The notes beneath the pieces were generated by a model. The model ran no database searches and had not been told where the DNA came from. It saw nothing but the letters and a program-made list of their open reading frames with translations. 64,000 nt of DNA from Bradyrhizobium sp. CB1650. GTDB lineage: Bacteria; Pseudomonadota; Alphaproteobacteria; Rhizobiales; Xanthobacteraceae. The stretch spans positions 9,205,501-9,269,500 of the forward strand of contig NZ_CP121695.1 of the NCBI RefSeq assembly GCF_029761915.1. Direction: 5' to 3'. A program made the translations under genes and the position numbers. Below, piece after piece: positions 34,341 through 43,812 of the stretch. Numbering within the stretch: the first letter of the stretch is position 1; every line of letters begins with the position of its first letter.

Positions 34341-34832
34341 ATGACGACAACCACCGGCCCTCTCGCGACGCGGCGCCTGATTCTTCAGGGCGCGGCGTGT
34401 GTCGCGCTGATCGGCCTCGGCAACCTGCCGTTCGGTGCCCAGCCTGCGCGTGCCGCAGCCAACGACAAATACCCGGAAGAGGCGTTCAGGCAGAAGAGCG
34501 AAGCCGACGCCATCAAGGCCCTCTACGGCAAGGCCGCCGAGCCCTCCGACAAGGTCAAGCTCGATGCGCCCGAGATCGCCGAGAACGGCGGCGTCGTGCC
34601 GATTGCCGTGACGACCACGCTCGACAAGGTGACCTCGATCTCGTTCTTCGTGGCCGAGAATCCGAACGCGCTCGCAGCGTCCTACAAGATCCCGGACGGC
34701 ACGGTGCCGAGCGTCGCCAACCGCCTGAAGATGGCGAAGACCACCAACGTCGTCGCGATCGTCGAGGCCGACGGCAAGCTCTATAGCGCGACCAAGGAAG
34801 TCAAAGTCACCGTCGGCGGCTGCGGCGGTTAA
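34341..34832 (+). CDS. soxY: SoxY, sulfur carrier subunit
   Basis: 163-residue periplasmic protein with a long leader (TRRLILQGAACVALIGLG, twin-arginine-like) and the ending VGGCGG, whose Cys is the swinging arm on which sulfur is loaded. AGGAGA lies 7 bases upstream of the ATG. Located 26 bases after soxX and 10 before soxZ, with which it forms the SoxYZ carrier. Confidence 0.95.
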   Translation: MTTTTGPLATRRLILQGAACVALIGLGNLPFGAQPARAAANDKYPEEAFRQKSEADAIKALYGKAAEPSDKVKLDAPEIAENGGVVPIAVTTTLDKVTSISFFVAENPNALAASYKIPDGTVPSVANRLKMAKTTNVVAIVEADGKLYSATKEVKVTVGGCGG

Positions 34833-34842
34833 GGAGATCGAG

Positions 34843-35154
34843 ATGGCATCCAGCATTCGCGTACGCGCCACCGCCAACGGCGACATCACCGAGGTGCAGG
34901 CGCTGATCCAGCACCCCATGGATTCCGGCTTCGTCAAGGATTCCAAAGGCGAGCTGATCCCGGCGCATTTCATCCAGGAGCTGAAGTTCGAATGTAACGG
35001 CAAGGACGTCTTCGTCGCCGATTGGGGACCGGCCGTCTCCAAGGACCCCTACGTCAAGTTCAGCTTCAAGGGGGCCAAGAAGGGCGACGACCTCAAGATC
35101 TCCTGGATCGACAACAAGGGTGCGTCGGATACGACCACCGCGAAGATTTCGTGA
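34843..35154 (+). CDS. soxZ: SoxZ, sulfur carrier partner
   Basis: 103-residue beta-sandwich protein without a signal peptide; exported, in known systems, together with SoxY. Features include IRVRATANGDITEVQALIQHPM, KDPYVKFSFKG and the terminal SWIDNKGASDTTTAKI. The start lies 10 bases after soxY with AGGAGA upstream, and the stop codon overlaps the soxA start (TGATG). Confidence 0.95.
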   Translation: MASSIRVRATANGDITEVQALIQHPMDSGFVKDSKGELIPAHFIQELKFECNGKDVFVADWGPAVSKDPYVKFSFKGAKKGDDLKISWIDNKGASDTTTAKIS

Positions 35155-36017
35155 TGAAGGCCCGATCCGCAATCCTGCTCGGCTCCGCACTTGCCGCGCT
35201 TGGCGCGGTCGCCCTTGCGTCGTCGCAAGGGATCGCTGCCGACAAGGTCGATCCAGTCGCTGACGCCAAGGCGTTCCAGAGCTTCTTCTTCCAGAAGTTT
35301 CCGACCGTGAAGCACGAGGATTTCGTCAACGGCCCTTATTCCATGAACGAGGACATGAAGCGGCAGTGGCAGGAGAAGGAGGAATTCCCTCCTTATGAGT
35401 TCGCGCTCGATGCCGGCAAGGAGATGTTTTCGACGCCGTTCAAGAACGGCAAGACCTATGCCGACTGCTTCCCGAACGGCGGCATCGGCATCCGCCAGAA
35501 CTATCCTTATTTCGACGAGAAGGAAGGCAAGGTCGTCACGCTGGAGCTCGCGCTCAACCGCTGCCGCGAGGCGAACGGCGAAGCACCCTATTCCTACGTC
35601 AAGGACGAGATGGCCTCGCTGACCGCCTACATGGCCTACACCTCGCGCGGCAAGCCGATGGACATCAAGATCCCCGATGATCCGCGGGCGCTTGCCGCTT
35701 TCGAGAACGGCAAGCGCTATTTCTACACGCGCCGCGGCCAGATGAATTTCTCTTGCGCGAGCTGCCATGTGCAGAGCCCGGGCGAGCGCATCCGCGCCGA
35801 GATCCTGGCACCGGCGCTCGGCATCCTCAATGCGATGCCGATCTACCGCTCGGAATGGAGCGGCATGGGCACGACCAGCCGCCGCTTCATCACCTGCAAC
35901 AGCCAGACCCGCGCGGTTCCGCTGGAGCCGCAGGCGGATGAGTATCGCGACGTCGAGTATTTCCTCTCCTACGTTGCCAACGGCCTGCCGATTTCCGGAC
36001 CGGGAGCACGGCCATGA
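35154..36017 (+). CDS. soxA: SoxA, c-type cytochrome (single-haem type)
   Basis: 287-residue periplasmic cytochrome with a signal helix (AILLGSALAALGAVALASSQGIAA). It carries one CXXCH haem site, in NFSCASCHVQSPGE, and a later ITCNSQTR Cys that serves as axial ligand in known SoxA proteins. The first haem site of two-haem SoxA is replaced by ADCFPNGG, so this is the single-haem form. Together with SoxX it forms the thiosulfate-attaching enzyme. ATG at 35154 overlaps the soxZ stop; its own end overlaps soxK. Confidence 0.93.
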   Translation: MKARSAILLGSALAALGAVALASSQGIAADKVDPVADAKAFQSFFFQKFPTVKHEDFVNGPYSMNEDMKRQWQEKEEFPPYEFALDAGKEMFSTPFKNGKTYADCFPNGGIGIRQNYPYFDEKEGKVVTLELALNRCREANGEAPYSYVKDEMASLTAYMAYTSRGKPMDIKIPDDPRALAAFENGKRYFYTRRGQMNFSCASCHVQSPGERIRAEILAPALGILNAMPIYRSEWSGMGTTSRRFITCNSQTRAVPLEPQADEYRDVEYFLSYVANGLPISGPGARP

Positions 36018-36322
36018 AGCGGTCACTTTCCCTCGCCTTGCTGCTTGCAGTGATCTTCGCGCTGCCATCGGCGCGCGCGGCGACCGAAGCGGACTACAAG
36101 GCGGCCTTCGCCGCCGCGGAGGCCGCATCCAAGGAGGCGGCCAGCTTGCGCAACCAGTGGACCACGACCATCTCGAATCTAACGGCAGCGAAGAAGGCGG
36201 CCGACGGCGGCGATTTCGACCGCGCCGTTGCCGCAGCGAAAGAGGCCGAGGCGCTGGCGAAGGCGTCGATCTTCCAGGCCACGTCCGAAAAAGAAGCCTG
36301 GAAGGCGATGGAAATCCGCTAA
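36014..36322 (+). CDS. soxK: SoxK-like SoxXA-binding protein
   Basis: 102-residue secreted protein: signal KRSLSLALLLAVIFALPSARA and an Ala/Lys-rich helical mature part (AAFAAAEAASKEAASLRNQW, AKKAADGGDFDRAVAAAKEAEALAKASI). It overlaps soxA by four bases and precedes soxB. Size, location and composition match the SoxK subunit that stimulates SoxXA in some bacteria; sequence conservation in this family is weak, so the assignment relies on context. Confidence 0.75.
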   Translation: MKRSLSLALLLAVIFALPSARAATEADYKAAFAAAEAASKEAASLRNQWTTTISNLTAAKKAADGGDFDRAVAAAKEAEALAKASIFQATSEKEAWKAMEIR

Positions 36323-36382
36323 ACTGGCTCCGTGGAACTTTCCGACGATCTTGCTCTTCTCAAGGGGCGCGGAGAATTTGAG

Positions 36383-38131
36383 ATGGCCATCCGCCGCCGC
36401 GATTTCCTGAGAGCCGCAGGCGCTGCCGCCGTAACAGCCGGTCTGCCGCGGCTTGCGCGCGGCGCCGAGACGGCCAGCATCTACGACCTCGAGCGTTTCG
36501 GCAATGCGCGGATCCTGCACATCACCGACACGCATGCGCAGCTCAATCCAGTCTATTTCCGCGAGCCCAGCGTCAATATCGGCATCGGCGAGATGGCGGG
36601 ACGGCCGCCGCATCTGGTAGGCCGCGCGTTCCTGGACCATTTCGGCATCCGCTCCGACAGCGCCGATGCCTATGCCTTCACCTGCTTCGAGTTCGAGAAG
36701 TCCGCGCCACGCTTCGGCAAGCTCGGCGGCTTTGCCCACCTGAAGACGCTGGTCGACCGCTTGCGCGGCGATGTCGGCGAGAAGCACTCGGTGCTCGTCG
36801 ACGGCGGCGACCTTTGGCAGGGCACGGGCCTCGCCAACATCATGCAGGGCCGCGACATGGTGGAGGTTGCCAATTTGCTCGGCATCGAGGCGATGACCGG
36901 GCATTGGGAATTCACCTATGGCGAACAGGTGCTGCGCGACAATCTCGAGCGCTTCAAGGGCGAGTTTCTGGCGCAGAACGTGTTCCTGACCGAGGAGGCC
37001 GCGTTCAACGACGCCATCGCCTTCGACAAGGCCACCGGCCGCGTTTTCAAGCCCTCGATGATCCGGGAGCTCGGCGGCCGTCGCGTCGCGATCATCGGCC
37101 AGGCCTTCCCCTATGTGCCGATCGCGCATCCCAAGCGGTTCACACCGGACTGGACCTTCGGCATCCGTGAGGAGGAATTGCAGAAGCATGTCGACGGCCT
37201 GCGCAGCCACGACAAGGTCGATGCCGTCATCCTGCTGTCGCACAACGGCATGGATGTCGATCTCAAGCTCGCGAGCCGCGTCACCGGCATCGACGTCATC
37301 CTCGGCGGCCATACCCATGACGCCGTGCCGCAGCCGGTCGCGGTGAAGAATGCGAGCGGCACGACACTCGTCACCAATGCCGGGTCCAACGGAAAGTTCG
37401 TGGCGGTGCTCGATCTCGCGCTCGAGAAGGGCAAGGTCGGCGATGTCAGATACCATCTGCTGCCGGTCTATTCCGAGCTGTTGAAGCCCGATCCGGCGAT
37501 GGCCGAATTGATCGGCCGGGTGCGCGCGCCCCATGTCACGGACTGGTCGGAGAAGATCGCAACGCCCGACCGCCTGCTCTATCGCCGCGGCAATTTCTCC
37601 GGCCCCGTCGATCAGGTGATCTGCACGGCACTGCGCACCGAGCTCGATGCCGAGATCGCGCTGTCGCCGGGCTTCCGCTGGGGTGTCACCGCGCTGTCCG
37701 GTCAGCCGCTGACGATGGAGGACATTCTCGCGGAGACCGCGATCTCCTATCCGGAGACTTATGTGCAGGAGATGACGGGCGCGCAGATCAAGGACGCGCT
37801 CGAGGACATCTGCGACAACCTCTTCAACGCCGATCCCTACTATCAGCAGGGCGGCGACATGGTGCGCGTCGGCGGCCTCACCTACACCTGCACGCCAACG
37901 GTCGCGGTCGGCAGCCGCATCTCGGAGCTGCAGCTCGATGGCGGCAAGGCGCTCGCCGCAAGCAAGCGTTACAAGGTCGCGGGCTGGGCCTCGATCAACG
38001 CCCGGCAGGGCGCGCCGGTGTGGGACGTCGTCGGCAAATATCTGCGATCGGGCCGGATGCCCGAGCCCTACCATTCCGGCGTCACGCTGCAGGGCGTTGA
38101 AGACAATCCGGGCATTGCAGGACAGGGATGA
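36383..38131 (+). CDS. soxB: SoxB, thiosulfohydrolase
   Basis: 582-residue dimanganese hydrolase of the 5'-nucleotidase family. Twin-arginine leader RRRDFLRAAGAAA, then the metal-binding motifs HITDTHAQL (near 52-60), VDGGDLWQGTGL, GHWEFTYG, LLSHNGMDVD and GGHTHD, and the C-terminal nucleotidase domain. It releases sulfate from the sulfur-loaded SoxY carrier. ATG at 36383 is preferred for its GGAG 8 bases upstream and the Tat motif; an in-frame GTG at 36332 exists. It overlaps the DsrE-like gene by four bases. Confidence 0.95.
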   Translation: MAIRRRDFLRAAGAAAVTAGLPRLARGAETASIYDLERFGNARILHITDTHAQLNPVYFREPSVNIGIGEMAGRPPHLVGRAFLDHFGIRSDSADAYAFTCFEFEKSAPRFGKLGGFAHLKTLVDRLRGDVGEKHSVLVDGGDLWQGTGLANIMQGRDMVEVANLLGIEAMTGHWEFTYGEQVLRDNLERFKGEFLAQNVFLTEEAAFNDAIAFDKATGRVFKPSMIRELGGRRVAIIGQAFPYVPIAHPKRFTPDWTFGIREEELQKHVDGLRSHDKVDAVILLSHNGMDVDLKLASRVTGIDVILGGHTHDAVPQPVAVKNASGTTLVTNAGSNGKFVAVLDLALEKGKVGDVRYHLLPVYSELLKPDPAMAELIGRVRAPHVTDWSEKIATPDRLLYRRGNFSGPVDQVICTALRTELDAEIALSPGFRWGVTALSGQPLTMEDILAETAISYPETYVQEMTGAQIKDALEDICDNLFNADPYYQQGGDMVRVGGLTYTCTPTVAVGSRISELQLDGGKALAASKRYKVAGWASINARQGAPVWDVVGKYLRSGRMPEPYHSGVTLQGVEDNPGIAGQG

Positions 38132-38583
38132 CGCGTTTGCAGATGTTTCGCGCAATGACGCTGGTGCTGCTCGCCTTCATGGCGGCGCCGGCCGCAGCCC
38201 AGCAGGTGCCGCTCCAGGACAAGCCGTTCGCGGAGCACAAGATCGTGCTGCAACTGTCCGACGGCGATGCCAGGAAGCAGGCGCTGGTGCTGAGCGTCGC
38301 CAACAATTTGTTGAAGTTCTATGACCCCGACAAGGTCGCGATCGAGGTGGTGGCGTTCGGTCCCGGCGTCGACTTGCTGCTCACCGGCAGCGACCATCGC
38401 AAGCAGGTCGAAAGCCTGATCGCCCAGGGCGTGCGCTTCGACATCTGCCTCAACACGGTCGATACGATCGAGCGGGACAGCGGCAAGCGGCCGGACTTCA
38501 TCCCCTCGGCCACGCCGGTGCAGGTCGGGGTCGGGCAGATCCTGTTCCTGACCGCGAACGGCTACACGCTGGTAAGGCCGTAA
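38128..38583 (+). CDS. DsrE-family periplasmic protein
   Basis: 151-residue secreted protein: signal MTLVLLAFMAAPAAAQ, then a DsrE/DsrF-like fold (KIVLQLSDGDARKQALVLSVANNLL, VVAFGPGVDLLL, GVRFDICLNTVDTIERD). The Cys in RFDICLN lies where sulfurtransferases of this family carry a reactive Cys. It overlaps soxB (ATGA), so it is part of the Sox operon; a periplasmic sulfur-trafficking role is likely but unproven. Confidence 0.85.
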   Translation: MTRLQMFRAMTLVLLAFMAAPAAAQQVPLQDKPFAEHKIVLQLSDGDARKQALVLSVANNLLKFYDPDKVAIEVVAFGPGVDLLLTGSDHRKQVESLIAQGVRFDICLNTVDTIERDSGKRPDFIPSATPVQVGVGQILFLTANGYTLVRP

Positions 38584-38606
38584 TAGTCTTCGCAGCGCCC
38601 TTCCCC

Positions 38607-38870
38607 GTCGTCCCGGGGCGGTCCGTGGGACCGAACCCGGAATCTCGAGAGCCGTCATGGACGCTATAGTTCCGCCTCACCTACCGCTGTCATTCCCCGC
38701 GAAGGCGGGGAATCCAGTACGCCGCGGCTTCTCCGTACCCCTCGCTGTCTCTGGAGTACTGGATCGCCCGCCCCAGTGCGCAATTGCGCACAAGGCGGGC
38801 GATGACAGCGAGTGTGTTGCGAGGACGTGCAACGAATTCCGGGTTCAGTCCTGTGGACCCCCGGAACGAC
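38607..38870. repeat. Repeat-rich gap after the Sox operon
   Basis: Three different imperfect palindromes follow one another: CGTCGTCCCGGGGCGG...ACCCGGAATCTCGAG, then CTGTCATTCCCCGCGAAGGCGGGGAATCCAGTA...CTGGATCGCCCGCC...GGCGGGCGATGACAG (about 38688-38812), and finally a degenerate AATTCCGGGTTC...CCCCCGGAACGACAA. This accounts for most of the 395-base gap before the persulfide dioxygenase gene; no ORF of note lies there. Confidence 0.7.
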
Positions 38871-38978
38871 AATTACGTAAAATAATATTCCCTATTTACC
38901 TCCGTACACAGTGACTTGCTTCTCCTTTTAACCCGTGGCGTAGTAGGAACCTGAAATCAGTTCATGCCGGGTCCTGCC

Positions 38979-40019
38979 ATGATCTTTCGCCAGCTCTTCG
39001 ACAGCGTTTCGGGCACCTACAGCTATGTCCTTGCAAGTCGCCCCGGCGGCGAGGCGCTGATCCTCGATCCCGTGCTGGAGAAGGTCGATCGCTACTGCCA
39101 GTTGCTGCGCGAGCTTGACCTCAAGCTGGTCAAGGCCGTCGACACGCATCTTCATGCCGACCACGTGACCGGCCTCGGCGAGTTGCGCGACCGCACTCAT
39201 TGCATGACCATCATGGGCGACCAGAGCAAGGCCGACGTGGTGGCGATGCGCGTCTCCGACGGCGACAAGGTGACGATCGAGGGCCTGTCGCTGGACGTGA
39301 TGTACACGCCCGGCCACACCGACGATTCCTACTCCTATCTGATGGGCGACCGCGTCTTCACCGGCGACACGCTGCTGATCCGCGGCACCGGCCGCACCGA
39401 TTTCCAGAACGGCTCTTCGCGCGCACAATACGAGTCGATCTTCAATCGGCTGCTCAAGCTGCCGGAGGAAACGCTGGTGTTCCCGGCACATGACTACAAG
39501 GGCGATACCGTCTCCACCATCGGCGAGGAGAAGCGCTATAACCCGCGCCTCCAGGTGCGCTCGGTCGACGAATATATCGAGCTGATGGCCAATCTGAAGC
39601 TGCCCAATCCGAAGATGATGGACGTAGCTATCCCTGCCAACATGCATGTCGGGCTGCATCAGGAGGAGCTGGAGAAGGAAGGCCGCGTGCTCAGCGCGGT
39701 CGAGGCGATCCGCTCGCTCGGCCGGCCCGATATCCTGCTGGTCGACCTGCGCGAGAGCAACGAGCGCGCCAAGTACGGCATGCTCGAAGGCGCGCTGCAC
39801 ACGCCCTATGCCACCGTCGAGGAGAGCCTGAAGCCCGGCGGCATGCTGCGCGAGGTCGCGTCCGCCACCGGCCGTCGCGTCGTGTTCTTCTGTGCCTTCG
39901 GCGAGCGCTCGGCTATGGCCGTGGCCGCGGCCAAGGAGGCCGGGCTTGCCAACACCGCCCATATCGCCGGCGGCATCGACGCCTGGAAAAAGGCCGGCGG
40001 CCCGGTGATGCCGGCCTGA
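38979..40019 (+). CDS. Persulfide dioxygenase-rhodanese fusion (ETHE1-like)
   Basis: 346-residue fusion. The metallo-beta-lactamase-fold part (about 1-235) has metal motif DTHLHADHVTG, GHTDDSYSYLMGDRVFTGDTLLIRGTGRTDFQNGSS and FPAHDYKG, matching ETHE1-type persulfide dioxygenases that oxidise glutathione persulfide to sulfite. The C-terminal rhodanese domain (about 250-345) has LLVDLRESNERAKYG and the catalytic Cys in FFCAFGERS, and can join sulfite and persulfide into thiosulfate. Such fusions (PRF) are known. Starts: ATG at 38979 is preferred; another ATG at 38964 is in frame. It follows the Sox operon, separated by repeats. Confidence 0.9.
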   Translation: MIFRQLFDSVSGTYSYVLASRPGGEALILDPVLEKVDRYCQLLRELDLKLVKAVDTHLHADHVTGLGELRDRTHCMTIMGDQSKADVVAMRVSDGDKVTIEGLSLDVMYTPGHTDDSYSYLMGDRVFTGDTLLIRGTGRTDFQNGSSRAQYESIFNRLLKLPEETLVFPAHDYKGDTVSTIGEEKRYNPRLQVRSVDEYIELMANLKLPNPKMMDVAIPANMHVGLHQEELEKEGRVLSAVEAIRSLGRPDILLVDLRESNERAKYGMLEGALHTPYATVEESLKPGGMLREVASATGRRVVFFCAFGERSAMAVAAAKEAGLANTAHIAGGIDAWKKAGGPVMPA

Positions 40020-40103
40020 CGCCATCGGCGGCTTGAGATAAGTCAGGAACCCTCGGCCATTTCCGGCTAAAATCGGATGCAGCATCACCATCCGGGACCA
40101 GCC

Positions 40104-40259
40104 ATGGCCAAGACCGGCAAGACCAGCGAACCGCCCAAGAAGGCGGACGACAAGGCGAAGAAGCCGCAGCCCCCGCGCGACACCGACGACGATTACGAGG
40201 ACGGCGACATCGCCACCCCGAAGCGCGATCGCTACGGCACGGATGACGAGCCGTTGTGA
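40104..40259 (+). CDS. Small highly charged hypothetical protein
   Basis: 51-residue hydrophilic protein beginning MAKTGKTSEPPKKADDKAKK and ending DRYGTDDEPL. About half of the residues are Lys, Asp, Glu or Pro, so it is probably disordered. GGGA lies about 9 bases before the ATG. It shows typical codon use but no recognisable domain; only its position between two real genes and compact reading frame support it. Confidence 0.45.
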   Translation: MAKTGKTSEPPKKADDKAKKPQPPRDTDDDYEDGDIATPKRDRYGTDDEPL

Positions 40260-40306
40260 GGGTGGCGAGACAGCGTTCGCCTTGAGCGCACACTCGCACA
40301 ACACCC

Positions 40307-40332
40307 GTCGTCCTGGCTTTCGCCAGGACGAC
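40307..40332. terminator. 11-base-pair palindrome of the GTCGTCC family
   Basis: GTCGTCCTGGC (40307-40317) and GCCAGGACGAC (40322-40332) pair perfectly. Located 48 bases after the small ORF; could end its transcript. Remainder of the gap to 40487 shows no gene. Confidence 0.5.
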
Positions 40333-40487
40333 ATTGGGGATCGGACCCGCCCGCACCACTGCTGACTTCGCCGGGACGACGATGTTGTTGGAGCCCGCCC
40401 CTTACTACCTGCCATGCGCCGCCGTTCATGGACAAATAACTGCCCTGGCCGATAGTTTGCGCCCACTGAACGCAACACGGAACTGCA

Positions 40488-41699
40488 ATGGTCGACGTTC
40501 TCGCCGCACCGCAGCAAGGCAAGGCGGACAGCGCGCTGCGCACGCTGACCGGAATCTCGATCGCGCATTGGGTCAGCCATTACCATCTGCTGGTCCTGCC
40601 CATGCTGTTCCCGTTCCTGAAGGATAGGCTCGGTGTCGGCTATATCGAGCTCGGCTTCGCGCTGACCGTGTTCGCGGTGGTGTCCGGCCTGACGCAGGCG
40701 CCGACCGGCTATCTCGTCGACCATTTTGGCGCGCGAAAAATCCTGCTGGCGGGACTGGTGCTGGGCGGCTTCGCGCTGATCCTGCTCGGCTTGCATCTCA
40801 GCTACGTCTCGCTGATTACCTGCGCCGTGCTGCTGGGGCTCGCCAACAGCGTCTATCACCCGGCCGATTACGCGATCCTCGCCGAGCACACGGATGAGGC
40901 GCGGATGGGCCGCGCCTTCTCGATTCACACCTTCGCCGGCTATCTCGGCGGCGCGGTCGCGCCGGCGATCGTCGCGGCCCTCGTCACGGTGTCCGGCGGC
41001 GTCGGCGCGCTGATCGCATCGGGCGCGATCGGCGTGGCGGTGGCTCTGCTCCTGGTTGCCATGAACATTCCCGACGCCGGCGCGCACAAGAAGAAGCCGG
41101 GCAGCGCGAAGGCACCGAAGCAGGCCGTCATCACGCCGGCGCTGATCATGCTGACGATGCTCTTCATGCTGCTCAGCCTGTCGGTCGCCGGCATCAACAA
41201 TTTCGGCGTGGTGGCGCTGATGAGCGGCTATGGCGCATCCTACTCCACGGCCAACGTCGCGCTGACGGCGTTCCTCGGCGCCAGCGCCGTCGGTGTGCTC
41301 GCAGGCGGATTCCTCGCCGATCACACCGAGCGTCACGGCCAGGTCGCCGCAGCCTGCTTTGCCGCCAACGCAGCGATCGTGCTGCTGATCGCGCTGGTCA
41401 CGCTGCCGGGCTGGGCACTGACCGCCACGATGACGGCCGCGGGCTTCCTTTCCGGCGTAATCGCACCCTCGCGCGACATGCTGGTGCGCAATGCCGCGCC
41501 TCCTGGCGCCGCCGGCCGCGCCTTCGGCATCGTCTCCACCGGCTTCAATCTCGGCGGCATCGTCAGCCCGCTGCTGTTCGGCTGGATCATGGACCAGAGC
41601 GCGCCGCACTGGGTGTTCGGCGCCTCCGTGATCTTCATGGTGGCGACGGTGGTGCTGTCGCCGTTCACCGAGCGAAAGCCGCAAGCTGCTGCGAATTGA
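40488..41699 (+). CDS. MFS transporter (fosmidomycin-resistance-like)
   Basis: 403-residue carrier with 12 predicted helices. Residues 20-60 (GISIAHWVSHYHLLVLPMLFPFL), YLVDHFGARKILLAGLVLGGF and ILAEHTDEARMGRAFSIHTF match the FsrA/YfnC-like group of MFS exporters. GLANSVYHPADYAIL is a family hallmark. Transport substrate is unknown. Stands alone; a large inverted repeat follows. Confidence 0.85.
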   Translation: MVDVLAAPQQGKADSALRTLTGISIAHWVSHYHLLVLPMLFPFLKDRLGVGYIELGFALTVFAVVSGLTQAPTGYLVDHFGARKILLAGLVLGGFALILLGLHLSYVSLITCAVLLGLANSVYHPADYAILAEHTDEARMGRAFSIHTFAGYLGGAVAPAIVAALVTVSGGVGALIASGAIGVAVALLLVAMNIPDAGAHKKKPGSAKAPKQAVITPALIMLTMLFMLLSLSVAGINNFGVVALMSGYGASYSTANVALTAFLGASAVGVLAGGFLADHTERHGQVAAACFAANAAIVLLIALVTLPGWALTATMTAAGFLSGVIAPSRDMLVRNAAPPGAAGRAFGIVSTGFNLGGIVSPLLFGWIMDQSAPHWVFGASVIFMVATVVLSPFTERKPQAAAN

Positions 41700-41724
41700 G
41701 TGGTCGGGATCGCCACAAACTCAA

Positions 41725-41858
41725 GTGTCGTCCCGGCGAAGGCCGGGACCCATAACCACAGGGAGAAGTCGTAGCGTGAGCTGGTAATGATCAGTCTTCG
41801 CCAAACTCAATCTTGTGGCTATGGGTCCCGGCCTTCGCCGGGACGACGGTAGAGAGAA
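41725..41858. repeat. Long imperfect inverted repeat GTCGTCCCGG/CCGGGACGAC
   Basis: GTCGTCCCGGCGAAGGCCGGGACCCATA at the left and TATGGGTCCCGGCCTTCGCCGGGACGAC at the right are near-perfect reverse complements with about 80 bases between them. Related ends occur at 17901-18041, 49934-49955 and 59120-59184. Confidence 0.8.
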
Positions 41859-41885
41859 CCAAAAACAACAAACGGGAAGAAACAC

Positions 41886-43604
41886 ATGACCAATCCTGAT
41901 CTCGTGATCCGCGGCGGCACGATCGCGGACGGTCGCGGCGGTGGGCTGTTCGAGGCCGATATCGCCATCAGTGGCGGCAAGATCAGCGAGGTCGGGAAGG
42001 TTGCTTCAAAGGGACGAGAAGAGCTCGACGCGCGCGGCAAACTGGTGACGCCGGGCTTCGTCGACGTCCACACCCACTATGACGGCCAAGTCACCTGGAG
42101 CCACGACATCACGCCGTCGTCGCAGAACGGCGTCACCACCGCGATCATGGGCAATTGCGGCGTCGGCTTTGCGCCGTGCAAGCGTGAGGACCACACCCGC
42201 CTGATCCAGCTCATGGAGGGCGTCGAGGACATTCCCGAGCCCGTGCTGAGCGCCGGCATCCCCTGGGCTTGGGAGAGTTTTCCCGACTACATGAACTGGT
42301 TGTCGAAGCGCGACTTCGACATCGACGTCGGCGCGCAACTGCCGCATGCAGCGCTGCGCGTCTATGTCATGGGCGAGCGCGGCGCGCGCCGTGATCCCTC
42401 GACGGCCGAAGACAATGCGGCGATGGCAAAGCTCGCGGGCGAGGCGGTGCGCGCCGGCGCGCTCGGCTTCTCGACCTCGCGCACGCTCAATCATCGCACC
42501 TCGACCGGTGATTTCACGCCGACCCTAAAGGCGGGCGAGGACGAACTCACCGCGATCGCCGGTGCCATGCACCGCGAAGGCCGCAGCGTGCTGCAATTCG
42601 TGCTCGATCTCTCCACAATTCACGAAGACCTGCCGATGATGCTGCGGGTCGCCGGCACCACGAAATGCCCGATCTCGTTCTCGATCACGCAGAACGACAA
42701 GTCGCCGCGGCGCTGGCGCCAGACGCTGGACGAGATCAATGCGGCGGCACAGCGCGGCCTCTCCATCACCGCGCAGATCGCGGCGCGGCCCGTCGGCTTG
42801 CTGCTCGGGCTCGAACTGTCGCGCAATCCGTTCCAGACTCATCCAAGCTACAGGAGAATCGCGCACCTGCCGCTAAGGGAGCGGCTGGCGCGGCTGCATC
42901 AGCCGGACGTACGCAAGTCGATCCTCTCGGAGACGGCGACCGCGACCGACGATCCGCTGTTCTTCCGGCCCAATTACGACAAGATGTTTCTGCTCGGCGA
43001 TCCCCCGGACTACGAGCAGCCGCTGGAGAATGCGCTGGGCCCGCAGGCGCGCAAGCAAGGCCGCCAGCCGGAGGAGCTCGCCTATGACGCGATGCTCTCG
43101 GATGAGGGCCGCGGCATGCTCTACGTACCGTTCCTCAACTACGCCGACGGCAATCTCGACGCGACGCGCGAGATGCTGATCGATCCGCAATCGGTGCCCG
43201 GCCTCTCCGACGGCGGAGCGCATTGCGGCATCATCTGCGACGCGAGCTTTCCGACCTATCTGCTGACGCACTGGACGCGCGACCGCAAGCGTGGCGAGAA
43301 GCTGTCGATCCCCTTCGTGGTCGCGGCGCAGTCGCGCAAGACCGCGCTTTCGGTCGGGCTGACCGATCGCGGGCTGATTGCTCCAGGATACAAGGCCGAC
43401 GTCAACGTGATCGACTATGACCGGCTGTATCTGCATCCGCCGAAGGTGCATTACGACCTGCCGGTCGGCGGCCGCCGTCTGCTCCAGGATGTCGACGGCT
43501 ACGAGGCCACCATCGTCTCCGGCATGGTGACACGACGGCAGGGTGAAGCGACGGGACGCCGACCGGGCAAGCTGATTCGCGGCGCGCAGGGGATGGTGCA
43601 GTAG
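41886..43604 (+). CDS. D-aminoacylase-like amidohydrolase
   Basis: 572-residue metal-dependent hydrolase of the N-acyl-D-amino-acid deacylase group. Start [17 protein letters not shown] with typical [20 protein letters not shown], metal-binding His pair near residue 60, the NCGVGFAPC Cys loop and [14 protein letters not shown]-terminal [20 protein letters not shown] and [32 protein letters not shown] complete the fold. Substrate could be an N-acyl-D-amino acid, a dihydropyrimidine-like ring or another amide; no operon partner helps. Confidence 0.85.
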   Translation: MTNPDLVIRGGTIADGRGGGLFEADIAISGGKISEVGKVASKGREELDARGKLVTPGFVDVHTHYDGQVTWSHDITPSSQNGVTTAIMGNCGVGFAPCKREDHTRLIQLMEGVEDIPEPVLSAGIPWAWESFPDYMNWLSKRDFDIDVGAQLPHAALRVYVMGERGARRDPSTAEDNAAMAKLAGEAVRAGALGFSTSRTLNHRTSTGDFTPTLKAGEDELTAIAGAMHREGRSVLQFVLDLSTIHEDLPMMLRVAGTTKCPISFSITQNDKSPRRWRQTLDEINAAAQRGLSITAQIAARPVGLLLGLELSRNPFQTHPSYRRIAHLPLRERLARLHQPDVRKSILSETATATDDPLFFRPNYDKMFLLGDPPDYEQPLENALGPQARKQGRQPEELAYDAMLSDEGRGMLYVPFLNYADGNLDATREMLIDPQSVPGLSDGGAHCGIICDASFPTYLLTHWTRDRKRGEKLSIPFVVAAQSRKTALSVGLTDRGLIAPGYKADVNVIDYDRLYLHPPKVHYDLPVGGRRLLQDVDGYEATIVSGMVTRRQGEATGRRPGKLIRGAQGMVQ

Positions 43605-43644
43605 CTTCGACTGTGAGGCACGAAGGCTGCGCCTTAATCTCGCT

Positions 43645-43784
43645 GTCGTCCTGGCGAGGGCCAGGACCCATTGCTCCAGAGAGAAGTTGCGGCGCGAAGC
43701 TCGTGACCACGAGCCTCGCCAAACTACTCCCTGTGGTTATGGTCCTGGATCAGCGCTCGCTCCGCTCGCTTGTCCAGGACGACA
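43645..43784. repeat. GTCCTGG palindromic repeat region
   Basis: GTCGTCCTGGCGAGGGCCAGGACCCATTG...ATGGTCCTGGATCAGCGC...TTGTCCAGGACGAC, an imperfect inverted repeat. Lies between the convergent amidohydrolase and MFS genes. Confidence 0.8.
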
Positions 43785-43812
43785 GTTGCAATTGGGGCGG
43801 TAGCACCCCGCC

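Noticed and set aside
38928..41684. 918-codon open frame on the minus strand
   Set aside because: It is a shadow antisense to the persulfide dioxygenase and MFS genes; composition is rich in Arg, His, Gln and Asp as expected from reverse frames in GC-rich DNA, with no domain.
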